Source: Proteiniphilum sp. UBA5384 (GTDB lineage Bacteria > Bacteroidota > Bacteroidia > Bacteroidales > Dysgonomonadaceae). From it: a stretch of DNA of 64,000 nucleotides. The notes below the pieces were generated by a model. The model worked only from the letters and a program-made list of their open reading frames with translations, did not search any database and was not told where the DNA came from. Where the stretch lies: positions 48,736 through 112,735 of the forward strand of contig NZ_DHOS01000073.1 in the NCBI RefSeq assembly GCF_002410825.1, read 5' to 3'. Both the position numbers and the translations under genes were made by a program. Positions within the stretch are counted from its first letter, which is position 1. Each line of letters begins with the position of its first letter. Shown piece after piece: positions 7,161-15,383 of the stretch.

Positions 7161-8483
7161 ATGGGATTTGTACAAACAATAAAGAATATATGGAAGATAG
7201 AAGACCTTAGGAAAAGGCTTATTATCACCATAGGTTTTGTTGCTATTTACCGGTTTGGCTCGTTCGTCGTACTACCGGGAATCAACCCGGAGCAGCTTGT
7301 GGCATTACAAGCAAATGCCAGTACGGGTTTGTTGAGTCTTCTCGACATGTTTTCCGGAGGAGCCTTTTCCAATGCTTCTATCTTTGCATTGGGGATTATG
7401 CCTTATATCTCCGCATCCATTGTGATGCAGTTGCTGGGTATTGCCGTACCTGCATTCCAGAAGATGCAACGTGAAGGTGAAAGCGGACGTACAAAAATAA
7501 ACCAGTATACCCGTTACCTTACAGTGCTTATCCTGTTGATACAAGGACCTGCTTATCTTTATGGAGCGGTAGGTAGTGCTATTCCCGGTGGTTTCTGGAA
7601 TTGGGTGTTGCCTTCTACAATTATTCTCGCTGGTGGTAGCATGTTTGTGCTGTGGTTGGGAGAACGTATTACTGATAAGGGAGTGGGTAACGGTATTTCG
7701 TTTATCATTCTTATCGGGATTATTGCCCGTTTGCCTCATGCCCTGGTAGCTGAATACGACCGGTTGATCGATGCTCCGGGAGGACTCATTCTTCTCTTGC
7801 TCGAACTCCTGTTCCTTGTGGCTGTTACTGCCGCAGCTATTATGCTGGTACAAGGCGTAAGGAAAATACCTGTACAATACGCTAAACGGATCGTAGGCAA
7901 CAGGCAATATGGAGGTGTGAGACAATACATCCCGCTGAAAGTGAATGCCGCTAATGTTATGCCGATCATCTTTGCCCAGGCAATCATGTTTATACCCATC
8001 ACTATCGCACAGTTCTCCGCACGTGAAGGCGGTGGATTCTGGGCTTCGCTGATGGATTTTACCAGTTTCTGGTATAACTTCATTTTTGCCACGCTGATCA
8101 TCGCGTTCACTTACTTTTATACGGCAATCACTGTGAATCCCGTGCAAATGGCCGAAGACTTGAAAAGAAACAATGGCTTTATACCGGGTGTGAAACCGGG
8201 GAAAAGAACGGCTGAGTATATTGATACTATTATGTCGAGAATTACGCTGCCCGGTTCATTTTTTCTGGCTATAGTGGCCATTTTGCCCGCTTTCGCCGGG
8301 TTAATGGGGATCAACTCCCAGTTTGCCGCATTTTTTGGAGGTACGTCATTGCTGATCCTTGTCGGAGTGGTACTCGATACTCTGCAACAGATCGAAAGTC
8401 ACCTGTTGATGCGTCATTATGACGGGTTCCTGAAATCGGGAGCCAAGATAAAAGGCCGTACCGGCTCAATAGCTGCTTATTAA
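7161..8483 (+). CDS. secY: protein translocase subunit SecY
   Basis: This 440-residue polytopic membrane protein has about ten hydrophobic segments. SecY forms the protein-conducting channel with SecE and SecG. Signature segments are YRFGSFVVLPGINPEQL after TM1, FALGIMPYISASIVMQLL in TM2 and GVRKIPVQYAKR in a cytosolic loop, plus a C-terminal region near GAKIKGR that binds the ribosome and SecA. It follows rplO by 4 nt, as in other spc operons. Confidence 0.98.
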   Translation: MGFVQTIKNIWKIEDLRKRLIITIGFVAIYRFGSFVVLPGINPEQLVALQANASTGLLSLLDMFSGGAFSNASIFALGIMPYISASIVMQLLGIAVPAFQKMQREGESGRTKINQYTRYLTVLILLIQGPAYLYGAVGSAIPGGFWNWVLPSTIILAGGSMFVLWLGERITDKGVGNGISFIILIGIIARLPHALVAEYDRLIDAPGGLILLLLELLFLVAVTAAAIMLVQGVRKIPVQYAKRIVGNRQYGGVRQYIPLKVNAANVMPIIFAQAIMFIPITIAQFSAREGGGFWASLMDFTSFWYNFIFATLIIAFTYFYTAITVNPVQMAEDLKRNNGFIPGVKPGKRTAEYIDTIMSRITLPGSFFLAIVAILPAFAGLMGINSQFAAFFGGTSLLILVGVVLDTLQQIESHLLMRHYDGFLKSGAKIKGRTGSIAAY

Positions 8484-8505
8484 AAACCAAGGTTTATCTG
8501 AATAA

Positions 8506-9285
8506 ATGAATAGCAGAGTGATCATATTGAAAACCGATGAAGAGATTGAGTTTATGCGTGAAGCGAACCGACTGGTGGGAATGACGCTCGGAGAGTTGTC
8601 TAAACACATCAGGCCGGGAGTTACCACGCTTGAACTCGACCGGATTGCGGAAGAATTTATCAGGGATCACGGTGCTTATCCCACCTTTCTGGGATATGGA
8701 GGTTTTCCCAATTCAATCTGTACTTCCGTCAATGAAAATGTAGTACACGGTATACCTGATAATAAGCCTTTGCAGGAGGGCGATGTCATATCGGTTGATT
8801 GCGGTACCAAGCTGCGGGGGTTTTGTGGAGATTCTGCCTATACTTTTTGTGTGGGAGAGGTGAACGAGGAAGTGAAAATGCTTCTTCGTGTAACAAAAGA
8901 ATCGCTCTACAAAGGTATCGAGCAGGCAAAGGAAGGAAACAGGATTGGAAATATCGGTGAAGCCGTACAGACCTATTGCGAAAAACACGGTTATGGTGTG
9001 GTACGCGAACTGGTGGGGCACGGAATCGGAAGGGAAATGCATGAAGCACCCGATGTCCCTAACTATGGTAGGCGTGGAATCGGACCGGTCATCAAGAACG
9101 GATTGTGTATTGCTATTGAACCGATGATCAATATGGGTGGCAAAAAGGTGATTTTTGAAAATGACGGATGGACGGTGCGGACCAAAGATCGTAAGCCGTC
9201 AGCCCATTTCGAACATACTGTCGCTATCCGTAACGGAAAAGCCGATATATTATCGACATTTGAGTTTATTCAGGAAAATAACTAA
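8506..9285 (+). CDS. map: type I methionine aminopeptidase
   Basis: This 259-residue pita-bread-fold metallopeptidase removes the initiator Met from nascent proteins. The metal ligands can be placed: Asp in SVDCGTKLRGFCGDSAYTF, His in LVGHGIGREMHEAPDVPNYG, Glu in AIEPMINMG, and Glu in AHFEHTVAI. The ATG at 8506 adds six residues before the usual start IILKTDEEIEFM; a GTG at 8518 is an alternative. It is placed after secY, as often seen where adk is absent from the cluster. Confidence 0.96.
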   Translation: MNSRVIILKTDEEIEFMREANRLVGMTLGELSKHIRPGVTTLELDRIAEEFIRDHGAYPTFLGYGGFPNSICTSVNENVVHGIPDNKPLQEGDVISVDCGTKLRGFCGDSAYTFCVGEVNEEVKMLLRVTKESLYKGIEQAKEGNRIGNIGEAVQTYCEKHGYGVVRELVGHGIGREMHEAPDVPNYGRRGIGPVIKNGLCIAIEPMINMGGKKVIFENDGWTVRTKDRKPSAHFEHTVAIRNGKADILSTFEFIQENN

Positions 9286-9301
9286 AACGGAGTATCGATT
9301 C

Positions 9302-9520
9302 ATGGCTAAACAAGCAGCGATAGAGCAAGACGGAACAATTATCGAAGCATTATCCAATGCGATGTTTCGTGTGGAACTGGAAAACGGACATGAGATAACT
9401 GCTCATATTTCCGGTAAGATGCGTATGCATTATATACGTATACTTCCCGGGGACAGGGTAAGAGTGGAAATGTCTCCCTATGACCTTTCGAAAGGAAGAA
9501 TATCATTCAGGTATAAGTAA
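9302..9520 (+). CDS. infA: translation initiation factor IF-1
   Basis: The ATG at 9302 gives a 72-residue OB-fold protein beginning MAKQAAIEQDGTIIEALSNAMFRVEL and ending SPYDLSKGRISFRYK. That is exactly the family length and signature. A longer in-frame reading starting at 9155 overlaps map and is not the real start. IF-1 binds the A site of the 30S subunit during initiation. Confidence 0.98.
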   Translation: MAKQAAIEQDGTIIEALSNAMFRVELENGHEITAHISGKMRMHYIRILPGDRVRVEMSPYDLSKGRISFRYK

Positions 9521-9706
9521 GACCGGGAGATAAGGCGATAAAGAGCGTATTGTAGTGAAAAATACGTAATTTCGTCTTTGAAACCTGAAACAGTGTAAAA
9601 AAAGAATAAAAATATAGATAATTTTCTGATCTTTGTGCTCACGATTCGGGGTAAGTACCCTTCGGGAGCCAAAAAAGGTCTGAAAAAATAAAACAGAAAT
9701 AATCGT
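9521..9706 (+). other. 186-nt spacer before rpmJ with two competing small hairpins
   Basis: This is one of the longest gaps in the ribosomal cluster. GGGT at 9649-9652 can pair with ACCC at 9657-9660, or the same CCC (9658-9660) can pair with GGG at 9664-9666, so the two small hairpins exclude each other. An imperfect -7-like GATCTTTG lies at 9628-9635, without a clear -33 partner. It may be an internal promoter or an r-protein control site for the alpha-operon genes; the evidence is weak. Confidence 0.3.
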
Positions 9707-9823
9707 ATGAAGGTAAGAGCATCATTGAAAAAACGTACGGCCGATTGCAAAATAGTAAGGAGAAAAGGTCGTTTATATATTATCAATAAGAAGAATCCCA
9801 AGTTCAAACAACGTCAGGGATAA
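9707..9823 (+). CDS. rpmJ: 50S ribosomal protein L36 (bL36), without full zinc site
   Basis: The ATG at 9707 opens a 38-codon frame with the L36 signature: MKVRASLKKRTADCKIVRR at the start and KNPKFKQRQG at the end. The classical zinc ribbon uses three Cys and one His; here only the Cys at position 14 remains, with Thr, Asn and Phe at the other ligand positions. This is therefore the zinc-independent form. It is followed after 22 nt by rpsM. Confidence 0.95.
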   Translation: MKVRASLKKRTADCKIVRRKGRLYIINKKNPKFKQRQG

Positions 9824-9845
9824 ATCAAAATAATTAAAAAAATAT

Positions 9846-10226
9846 ATGGCAATAAGAATTGTAGGTGTCGATCTGCCGCAAAATAAGAGGGGTGAAATAG
9901 CGCTCACATATATCTATGGTATCGGCCGTAGTGCAGCTAACACCATTTTGACAAAAGCAGAAGTTGACAAGAATATCAAAGTGAAAGACTGGACTGACGA
10001 CCAGGCAGCCCGCATCCGTGAGATCATCTCTAACGAATTTAAAGTAGAGGGAGATCTTCGTTCTGAAGTACAACTGAATATCAAGCGACTGATGGATATC
10101 GGTTGCTATCGCGGCATTCGTCATCGTATCGGGTTACCCGTACGCGGACAAAGCACAAAAAATAATGCCCGTACCCGCAAGGGAAGAAAGAAAACCGTTG
10201 CTAACAAGAAAAAAGCTACTAAATAA
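9846..10226 (+). CDS. rpsM: 30S ribosomal protein S13 (uS13)
   Basis: This 126-residue protein has MAIRIVGVDLPQNKRGEIALTYIYGIGR at the N-terminus and CYRGIRHRIGLPVRGQSTKNNARTRKG near the C-terminus, plus a Lys-rich tail. S13 sits in the head of the small subunit and contacts the P-site tRNA and bridges to L5. It is the first large gene of the alpha-operon part. Confidence 0.98.
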   Translation: MAIRIVGVDLPQNKRGEIALTYIYGIGRSAANTILTKAEVDKNIKVKDWTDDQAARIREIISNEFKVEGDLRSEVQLNIKRLMDIGCYRGIRHRIGLPVRGQSTKNNARTRKGRKKTVANKKKATK

Positions 10227-10238
10227 CAGATAGGTAAC

Positions 10239-10628
10239 ATGGCAAAAAGAACAGTTGCAGCAAAAAAGAGAAATGTGAAAGTGAGTGCTGTCGGACAAGC
10301 GCACATTTCATCGTCATTCAACAATATCATTGTTTCGTTGACCAATGAGAACGGTGAAGTGATCAGTTGGTCATCCGCCGGGAAGATGGGTTTCAGAAGT
10401 TCTAAAAAGAATACCCCTTATGCAGCACAGATGGTTGCACAAGATTGCTCCAAGGTAGCTTACGATTTAGGGTTGCGCAAAGTAAAGGCTTATGTGAAAG
10501 GTCCGGGTAACGGACGTGAATCGGCTATCAGGACCATTCATGGTGCTGGCATTGAAGTGACTGAAATCGTGGATGTGACTCCGCTTCCGCACAATGGATG
10601 CCGTCCGCCCAAAGCAAGAAAAGTGTAA
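10239..10628 (+). CDS. rpsK: 30S ribosomal protein S11 (uS11)
   Basis: This 129-residue protein has AHISSSFNNIIVSLTNENGEVISWSSAGKMGFR and ends with DVTPLPHNGCRPPKARKV, the family C-terminus. S11 lies on the platform near the E site. The distance to rpsM is 12 nt. It is followed by a 118-nt spacer with a hairpin before rpsD. Confidence 0.98.
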   Translation: MAKRTVAAKKRNVKVSAVGQAHISSSFNNIIVSLTNENGEVISWSSAGKMGFRSSKKNTPYAAQMVAQDCSKVAYDLGLRKVKAYVKGPGNGRESAIRTIHGAGIEVTEIVDVTPLPHNGCRPPKARKV

Positions 10629-10642
10629 GTGTAGAATAATTT

Positions 10643-10661
10643 AAGTTTCATCTTGAAACTT
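10643..10661 (+). other. perfect 8-bp hairpin in the rpsK-rpsD spacer
   Basis: AAGTTTCA (10643-10650), a TCT loop and TGAAACTT (10654-10661) form a perfect hairpin with no following U-run. In E. coli, S4 (rpsD product) represses its operon through an mRNA structure. This hairpin lies about 85 nt before rpsD and could take part in such control, but nothing in the sequence proves it. Confidence 0.35.
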
Positions 10662-10746
10662 GAGCTGTGATTTGATTACACCACAACTTCTCTGTAATCG
10701 CGGCTGCACAGTTTAGGCTTCAGTTTTAAAAAGTTTAATTTGTAAA

Positions 10747-11355
10747 ATGGCTAGATATACCGGTCCAAAATCAAAAATCGCCCGTAAATTCGGCGAACCT
10801 ATTTTCGGCCCCGATAAAGTTCTCTCTAAAAAGAACTATCCTCCGGGACAGCATGGTAATTCGCGCAGGAGAAAAACATCTGAATATGGTATCCAGTTGC
10901 GTGAAAAACAGCGTGCAAAATATACGTATGGCGTACTTGAAAAACAATTTCGCCTTACATTTGAAAAAGCAGTACGTAGCCGTGGCGTTACCGGTGAAGT
11001 ATTGTTGCAATTACTGGAATCGCGTTTAGATAATATTGTGTACCGTCTCGGTATTTCTCCCACAAGGGCAGGAGCACGCCAGTTGGTGTCACACCGTCAT
11101 ATTGTAGTAAACGGAAAAATAGTGAATATCCCCTCTTATACAGTAAAACCCGGAGATGTAGTTGGTGTAAGGGAAAAATCCAAATCATTACTGGTCGTGG
11201 CAAATGCGCTGGCTGGATTCAATCACAGTAAATATCCTTGGCTGGAATGGGACAAAACTTCTTTAAGCGGTAAGGTGTTGCACATACCCGAAAGAACAGA
11301 TATCCCCGAAAACATCAAAGAACAACTCATCGTAGAATTATATTCTAAACAATAA
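10747..11355 (+). CDS. rpsD: 30S ribosomal protein S4 (uS4)
   Basis: This 202-residue primary 16S binder has MARYTGPKSKIARKFGEPIFG at the start. The central S4 RNA-binding domain spans LESRLDNIVYRLGISPTRAGARQLVSHRHIVVNGK (about residues 89-123). The CxxC zinc motif of some S4 proteins is absent. S4 starts 30S assembly and guards decoding fidelity with S5. It is followed after 4 nt by rpoA. Confidence 0.98.
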   Translation: MARYTGPKSKIARKFGEPIFGPDKVLSKKNYPPGQHGNSRRRKTSEYGIQLREKQRAKYTYGVLEKQFRLTFEKAVRSRGVTGEVLLQLLESRLDNIVYRLGISPTRAGARQLVSHRHIVVNGKIVNIPSYTVKPGDVVGVREKSKSLLVVANALAGFNHSKYPWLEWDKTSLSGKVLHIPERTDIPENIKEQLIVELYSKQ

Positions 11356-11359
11356 TTTC

Positions 11360-12361
11360 ATGGCAATATTAGCATTCCAAAAACCCGATAAGGTAATCAT
11401 GTTACAGGAGGATGCGTTCTCCGGTAAATTTGAATTCCGCCCGCTGGAACCGGGATACGGCATTACCATAGGCAACGCCTTGCGCCGCATTCTGCTCTCT
11501 TCGCTGGAAGGATTCGCTATTACATCGGTGAAGATAGAGGGAGTGGATCATGAATTTGCGACCATCCCCGGCGTGATAGAAGATGTAACAGGTATTATCC
11601 TCAATCTGAAAAAAGTAAGGTTCAAAAGGATAGTAGAAGAGTTCGAAACGGAAAAAGTAAGCATCGCTATTTCGGGAACGGAAGTGTTTAAAGCCGGAGA
11701 TATTGGTAAACTGCTGACCGGTTTCGAAGTACTCAACCCCGAACTGGAAATCTGCCGGATGAACAAAAAGGCTGATTTGCGTCTTGAGTTGACTATCAAC
11801 AAGGGGCGGGGGTATGTGCCGGCCGATGAGAACCGCGACCTGGTGGCACCGGACGATGTGCAGACCTTGGTGATCGACTCTATTTACACTCCGATCCGTA
11901 ACGTAAGTTTTGATGTGGAAGATTACCGTATAGAACAAAAAACGGACTACGAAAAACTAACCATTGAAATTACGACCGATGGATCCATCCAACCCAAAGA
12001 AGCGTTGAAAGAGGCCGCCAAGATATTAATCCAACACTTTGTCTTGTTTTCGGATGAAAACAAGATCATGCTGGAAACATCCGACGCGGAAAGCATTGAG
12101 GAATTCGATGAAGAAGTACTTCACATGCGTCAACTCCTGAAGCGTAAACTGTCTGACCTTAACTTGTCGGTAAGGGCATTGAACTGCCTGAAAGCTGCCG
12201 ACGTGGAAACGCTCGGACAATTGGTTTCACATAATAAGAACGATCTGCTTAAATTCCGTAACTTCGGAAAAAAATCGCTTACCGAGTTGGAAGAACTGCT
12301 TAGCAGCCTCAAGCTCCAGTTCGGCATGGATATTTCGAAGTATAAATTAGATAAAGACTAA
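11360..12361 (+). CDS. rpoA: RNA polymerase subunit alpha
   Basis: This 333-residue protein has an N-terminal dimerisation domain with LEPGYGITIGNALRRILLSSLEGFAI (residues about 30-55), the assembly platform for beta and beta'. The C-terminal domain has two helix-hairpin-helix elements (LKAADVETLGQLVSHNKNDLLKFRNFGKKSLTELEELL) that contact UP elements and activators. An acidic linker (SDAESIEEFDEEVLH) joins them. It is located between rpsD and rplQ as in the alpha operon. Confidence 0.98.
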   Translation: MAILAFQKPDKVIMLQEDAFSGKFEFRPLEPGYGITIGNALRRILLSSLEGFAITSVKIEGVDHEFATIPGVIEDVTGIILNLKKVRFKRIVEEFETEKVSIAISGTEVFKAGDIGKLLTGFEVLNPELEICRMNKKADLRLELTINKGRGYVPADENRDLVAPDDVQTLVIDSIYTPIRNVSFDVEDYRIEQKTDYEKLTIEITTDGSIQPKEALKEAAKILIQHFVLFSDENKIMLETSDAESIEEFDEEVLHMRQLLKRKLSDLNLSVRALNCLKAADVETLGQLVSHNKNDLLKFRNFGKKSLTELEELLSSLKLQFGMDISKYKLDKD

Positions 12362-12370
12362 AAAACTGCA

Positions 12371-13042
12371 ATGAGACATAATAAGAAAAATAATCATTTG
12401 GGACGTAAGACTGCGCACCGTTCGGCCATGTTATCCAATATGGCCAGTTCGCTCATCATGCACAAGCGCATTTTTACAACTGTGCCCAAAGCCAAAGAAT
12501 TGAGAAAATATGTAGAGCCTCTTATCACCAAGAGCAAAGAGGATACCACCCACTCACGCCGTGAAGTATTCAGTAAGCTGCAAAGCAAAACTGCTGTGAC
12601 GGAATTGTTCCAGACGGTGTCGCAGAAAGTAGCAGACCGTCCGGGAGGATACACCCGTATCATCAAAACCGGATTCCGTTTGGGTGACAACGCCGCCATG
12701 TGCTTTATAGAACTGGTCGACTTCAACGAAAACATGTTGGGCGATGGCAAGGCCAAGAAAACAAAAACTCGCCGTTCACGCCGGAAAGCTTCTGACGCTG
12801 TAGCTGACGCTACAACTGATAAGCCCAAAGCAAAAGCAGCTTCCAAAACTAAAGAGGTAAAAGAAGCCGAAGAGCACGCGCAGGAAAAAGCCGTGAAGGT
12901 GGTAGAAGAAACTCCTGCTGCTGAAACTGCTGAAGTGGTAGAACAGCCTACTGAAGAGAAAACGGAAGAGGTTGTGGCTGAGAAGGAAGCAGAAGAAGCT
13001 CCCGCTGAAGAAAAAAATGAGGAGGCAGAGGAGGTCAAGTAA
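12371..13042 (+). CDS. rplQ: 50S ribosomal protein L17 (bL17) with long acidic tail
   Basis: The first about 125 residues are ordinary L17: MRHNKKNNHLGRKTAHRSAMLSNMASSLI, then GGYTRIIKTGFRLGDNAAMCFIELVD. The remaining about 95 residues form a low-complexity tail, first Lys/Arg-rich (KKTKTRRSRRKA) and then dominated by Ala, Glu, Val and Lys with EE and PAEE runs, ending EEAEEVK. The tail is likely disordered, is not needed for the fold, and its function is unknown. This is the last gene of the ribosomal cluster. Confidence 0.96.
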   Translation: MRHNKKNNHLGRKTAHRSAMLSNMASSLIMHKRIFTTVPKAKELRKYVEPLITKSKEDTTHSRREVFSKLQSKTAVTELFQTVSQKVADRPGGYTRIIKTGFRLGDNAAMCFIELVDFNENMLGDGKAKKTKTRRSRRKASDAVADATTDKPKAKAASKTKEVKEAEEHAQEKAVKVVEETPAAETAEVVEQPTEEKTEEVVAEKEAEEAPAEEKNEEAEEVK

Positions 13043-13352
13043 AACCTTCTCTCTCAAGATAAAACGCTGTAGGTACATCGTCGTAAAGACGGAGGCCTAA
13101 AAAACTCAGTCGATAATGTATTTGCAGCGAAGCTGTGATTTTTAAAATGTTAAACATTAAAGAAAAGCGCCGCGAGTGATTCGTAGCGCTTTTTTGCTTT
13201 TTCCCCCCTTTGGCATCAACTTTTTAAACCGATAACTGTTTACTATACGAATACCCTTACGAAAATGCTCCGGAAAAGGGTGAATTCATGGGGTATTGTA
13301 TTGAGAAATTTAGAAAATAGGTGCCGGAATTCAGGTAATGATAATAAAATGC
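13043..13352 (+). other. 310-nt gap between rplQ and ndh
   Basis: The gap holds a small CAGC-GAA-GCTG hairpin with T-rich flank (about 13125-13142) and then the strong terminator at 13163-13195. The remaining about 150 nt up to ndh are AT-rich. I see no RNA gene and no clear TAnnTTTG element. Short frames here have no recognisable product. Confidence 0.5.
13163..13195 (+). terminator. intrinsic terminator of the ribosomal operon
   Basis: AAAAGCGC (13163-13170) pairs with GCGCTTTT (13186-13193). The stem is helped inside by CGA/TCG, and the run of T continues to 13195. It lies 120 nt after rplQ and ends the S10-spc-alpha transcription unit. Confidence 0.9.
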
Positions 13353-14591
13353 ATGAAGAAGATTGTTGTAGTAGGTTGTGGATTTGGCGGATTACAATTC
13401 GTCAATCATTTGAAAAAGGGGAAGTTCGATATCATTATAATCGATAAAATAAACCATCATCAGTTTCCCCCGTTATTTTATCAGGTAGCTGCATCTCAGA
13501 TAGAGCCTTCCACCGTTTCATTTCCCATCAGGAAGATATTCCAGAAGAGAAGGGATGTGCGTATACGCCTTGCCAATGTGCTTGCTGTAAATGGCGAGGA
13601 TAAATATATAGAAACATCGGTAGGCCGGTTCCTTTACGATTATCTGGTGATTGCTACAGGTACGCGTACTAACTTCTACGGCAATGAACAGGTGGAGAAT
13701 AATTCACTTGTGCTCAAATCCACCTATCAGGCCATCAATGTGCGGAACGCTATCCTTTCCAATTTCGAGAAATTATTGTATTCCGAAAACAAGGACGGGT
13801 TGTACAATATTGTAATCGTGGGGGGAGGTGCAACCGGCGTGGAGTTGTCGGGTGCTTTTGCCGAGATGACCAAGGAGATATTGCCGAAAGACTATCCCAA
13901 TATCGATTCCGACAAGGTAAATGTTTATTTGTTGGAGGGAAGTCCGCACACCCTTCCCAATATGAGTAGTTTTGCACAGAAATATTCGGAGAGTTATCTC
14001 CGGTCGATGGGAGTGATCGTGAAAACCGGCATTATCGTAAAAGATTACGATGGAGAGAAGGTTATTTTGAATAATGGGGAGATTATCCCGACTAAGAATG
14101 TGATCTGGTCGGCCGGCGTGACGGGAAATGTCATTGAAGGTATTCCTGCGGGTTCGGTATTGCCCAACGGCAGAATCAGAGTCGATCGTGTCAATAGGGT
14201 AGAGGGGTTGAATGATGTATTCGCTATTGGTGATGTGGGCTATATGGAAACCGAGAAATATCCCAGAGGGCATCCGCAGCTGGCCAATGTGGCAATCGGA
14301 CAGGGGAAGAACCTGGCGAAGAACCTGCAAAAGATGGTAAAGGGTGAAACAGGACTGAAACCCTATGAATACCGTAATATGGGTACGATGGCTACCGTGG
14401 GAAGGAACAAGGCGGTGGTAGATCTTCCCTTCGTGAAGTTTAAGGGATGGTTTGCCTGGCTTGTATGGATGTTCCTTCACCTGATGCTGATCTTGAGTGT
14501 GCGTAATAAACTGGTTGTCTTTATCAACTGGGCATGGAATTATGTTACTAAAAACAACTCGTTGCGGCTGATACTAAAGGACAGTGATTGA
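13353..14591 (+). CDS. type II NADH dehydrogenase (NDH-2 like)
   Basis: The 412-residue flavoprotein begins MKKIVVVGCGFGGLQFVNHL, with the FAD-binding GxGxxG. A second Rossmann motif is in IVIVGGGATGVELSGAFAEM (about residues 153-172), and FAIGDVGYM completes the FAD site. The C-terminal 60 residues are hydrophobic and amphipathic (WFAWLVWMFLHLMLILSVRNKLVVF), as in NDH-2 enzymes that sit on the membrane. It oxidises NADH and reduces quinone without pumping ions. An upstream ATG at 13338 adds five unlikely residues, so the start at 13353 is preferred. Together with the nqr operon this gives the cell two NADH:quinone routes. Confidence 0.9.
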   Translation: MKKIVVVGCGFGGLQFVNHLKKGKFDIIIIDKINHHQFPPLFYQVAASQIEPSTVSFPIRKIFQKRRDVRIRLANVLAVNGEDKYIETSVGRFLYDYLVIATGTRTNFYGNEQVENNSLVLKSTYQAINVRNAILSNFEKLLYSENKDGLYNIVIVGGGATGVELSGAFAEMTKEILPKDYPNIDSDKVNVYLLEGSPHTLPNMSSFAQKYSESYLRSMGVIVKTGIIVKDYDGEKVILNNGEIIPTKNVIWSAGVTGNVIEGIPAGSVLPNGRIRVDRVNRVEGLNDVFAIGDVGYMETEKYPRGHPQLANVAIGQGKNLAKNLQKMVKGETGLKPYEYRNMGTMATVGRNKAVVDLPFVKFKGWFAWLVWMFLHLMLILSVRNKLVVFINWAWNYVTKNNSLRLILKDSD

Positions 14592-14637
14592 AGTACTGAA
14601 TAAGCCTCCCTTACAACTCAGTTTAGCCTTGAATTTC

Positions 14638-15147
14638 TTAAAAGAAAAGGGAAAATCCTATTGTACCACCGAAAGTATTATTTATTAACCCATCATAGTC
14701 TCCTCTAAGATATTGAAATCCAAGGTTTAATCCGATATTTTTATTGATAAGGTACATGATTCCTGCTCCCGCACCCAGTGCCAAACCTCCTATAGATTCG
14801 CCATCCTCACTTAGGCCACCATATCCAATGCCAACTTCGATAAACGGTTTTATATTGCTTTGATTATCAAAATAATAAGAGGCAGAGGGGAGGACGGAAT
14901 ATAGTGTGCTACCTTCTGTGTTTAATATACTTGCAGAAATTCCTACAGATAACCCGTCAGTGACAAAGTATCCCACAGATGGACTGAAGACAACCGTGGT
15001 AGTAGATGAGCCCCATCCTTCAACTTTTGAGGAAGAAACTTGGAGTATTGAATTTCCGGAAACGATCCAATTACCTTTGTTTATTTGACCAAAAGATAAA
15101 GATGACACGGAAATCACTGCGAATAATAAAATAATTTTTGAGTTCAT
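14638..15147 (-). CDS. small outer-membrane beta-barrel protein
   Basis: This 169-residue protein has a cleavable signal peptide (MNSKIILLFAVISVSSLSFGQ) and about eight alternating beta-strands (for example VGYFVTDGLSVGISASIL and IGLNLGFQYLRG), ending in a strand with terminal Phe (TIGFSLFF), the usual barrel-insertion signal. It resembles OmpW/OmpX-like OMP_b-brl proteins. The exact role is unknown. It is transcribed convergently to ndh and has its own clear promoter at 15233-15263. Confidence 0.8.
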   Translation of the reverse strand: MNSKIILLFAVISVSSLSFGQINKGNWIVSGNSILQVSSSKVEGWGSSTTTVVFSPSVGYFVTDGLSVGISASILNTEGSTLYSVLPSASYYFDNQSNIKPFIEVGIGYGGLSEDGESIGGLALGAGAGIMYLINKNIGLNLGFQYLRGDYDGLINNTFGGTIGFSLFF

Positions 15148-15232
15148 AACTTCATAAATAAATGTTTCATAAATATATATTAATGCTTGTTGTGTTTTAT
15201 GGCTTTTTTTACATCGTTTTGTATTAAAAATG

Positions 15233-15263
15233 CAAAGATAAATTTAAATTAAATAATTGCAAA
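15233..15263 (-). promoter_or_regulatory. Bacteroidota-type promoter of the outer-membrane protein gene
   Basis: On the minus strand, TTTG (15263-15260) is followed after 19 nt by TATCTTTG (15240-15233). This is a full match to the -33 TTTG / -7 TAnnTTTG consensus known for Bacteroides primary sigma factor promoters. The expected start site is about 80 nt before the ATG at 15147. Confidence 0.75.
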
Positions 15264-15336
15264 TTAATTGTAATGATTTTTTAAATAATATCCTCTGAAT
15301 GCTTGGATGTCGATTATCAGAATTCATAAAATTTTG

Positions 15337-15344
15337 TATATTTG
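15337..15344 (+). promoter_or_regulatory. -7 element of the nif3-like gene
   Basis: TATATTTG matches TAnnTTTG. A possible TTG start codon of the downstream gene at 15342 falls inside this element, which argues that translation starts at the ATG at 15384 instead. No good -33 TTTG is seen at the right distance. Confidence 0.5.
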
Positions 15345-15383
15345 CCACAGCATAATGATTTTTATAATAACCTTCACTCCAGA

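Noticed and set aside
7305..8147. 280-codon open frame antisense to secY
   Set aside because: It lies wholly inside secY, has no recognisable domain, is rich in His/Gln/Ser as expected from reverse-frame reading of membrane codons, and has no promoter.
9155..9520. 121-residue version of IF-1
   Set aside because: The extra N-terminal part overlaps map in another frame; the 72-residue form from 9302 matches the family exactly.
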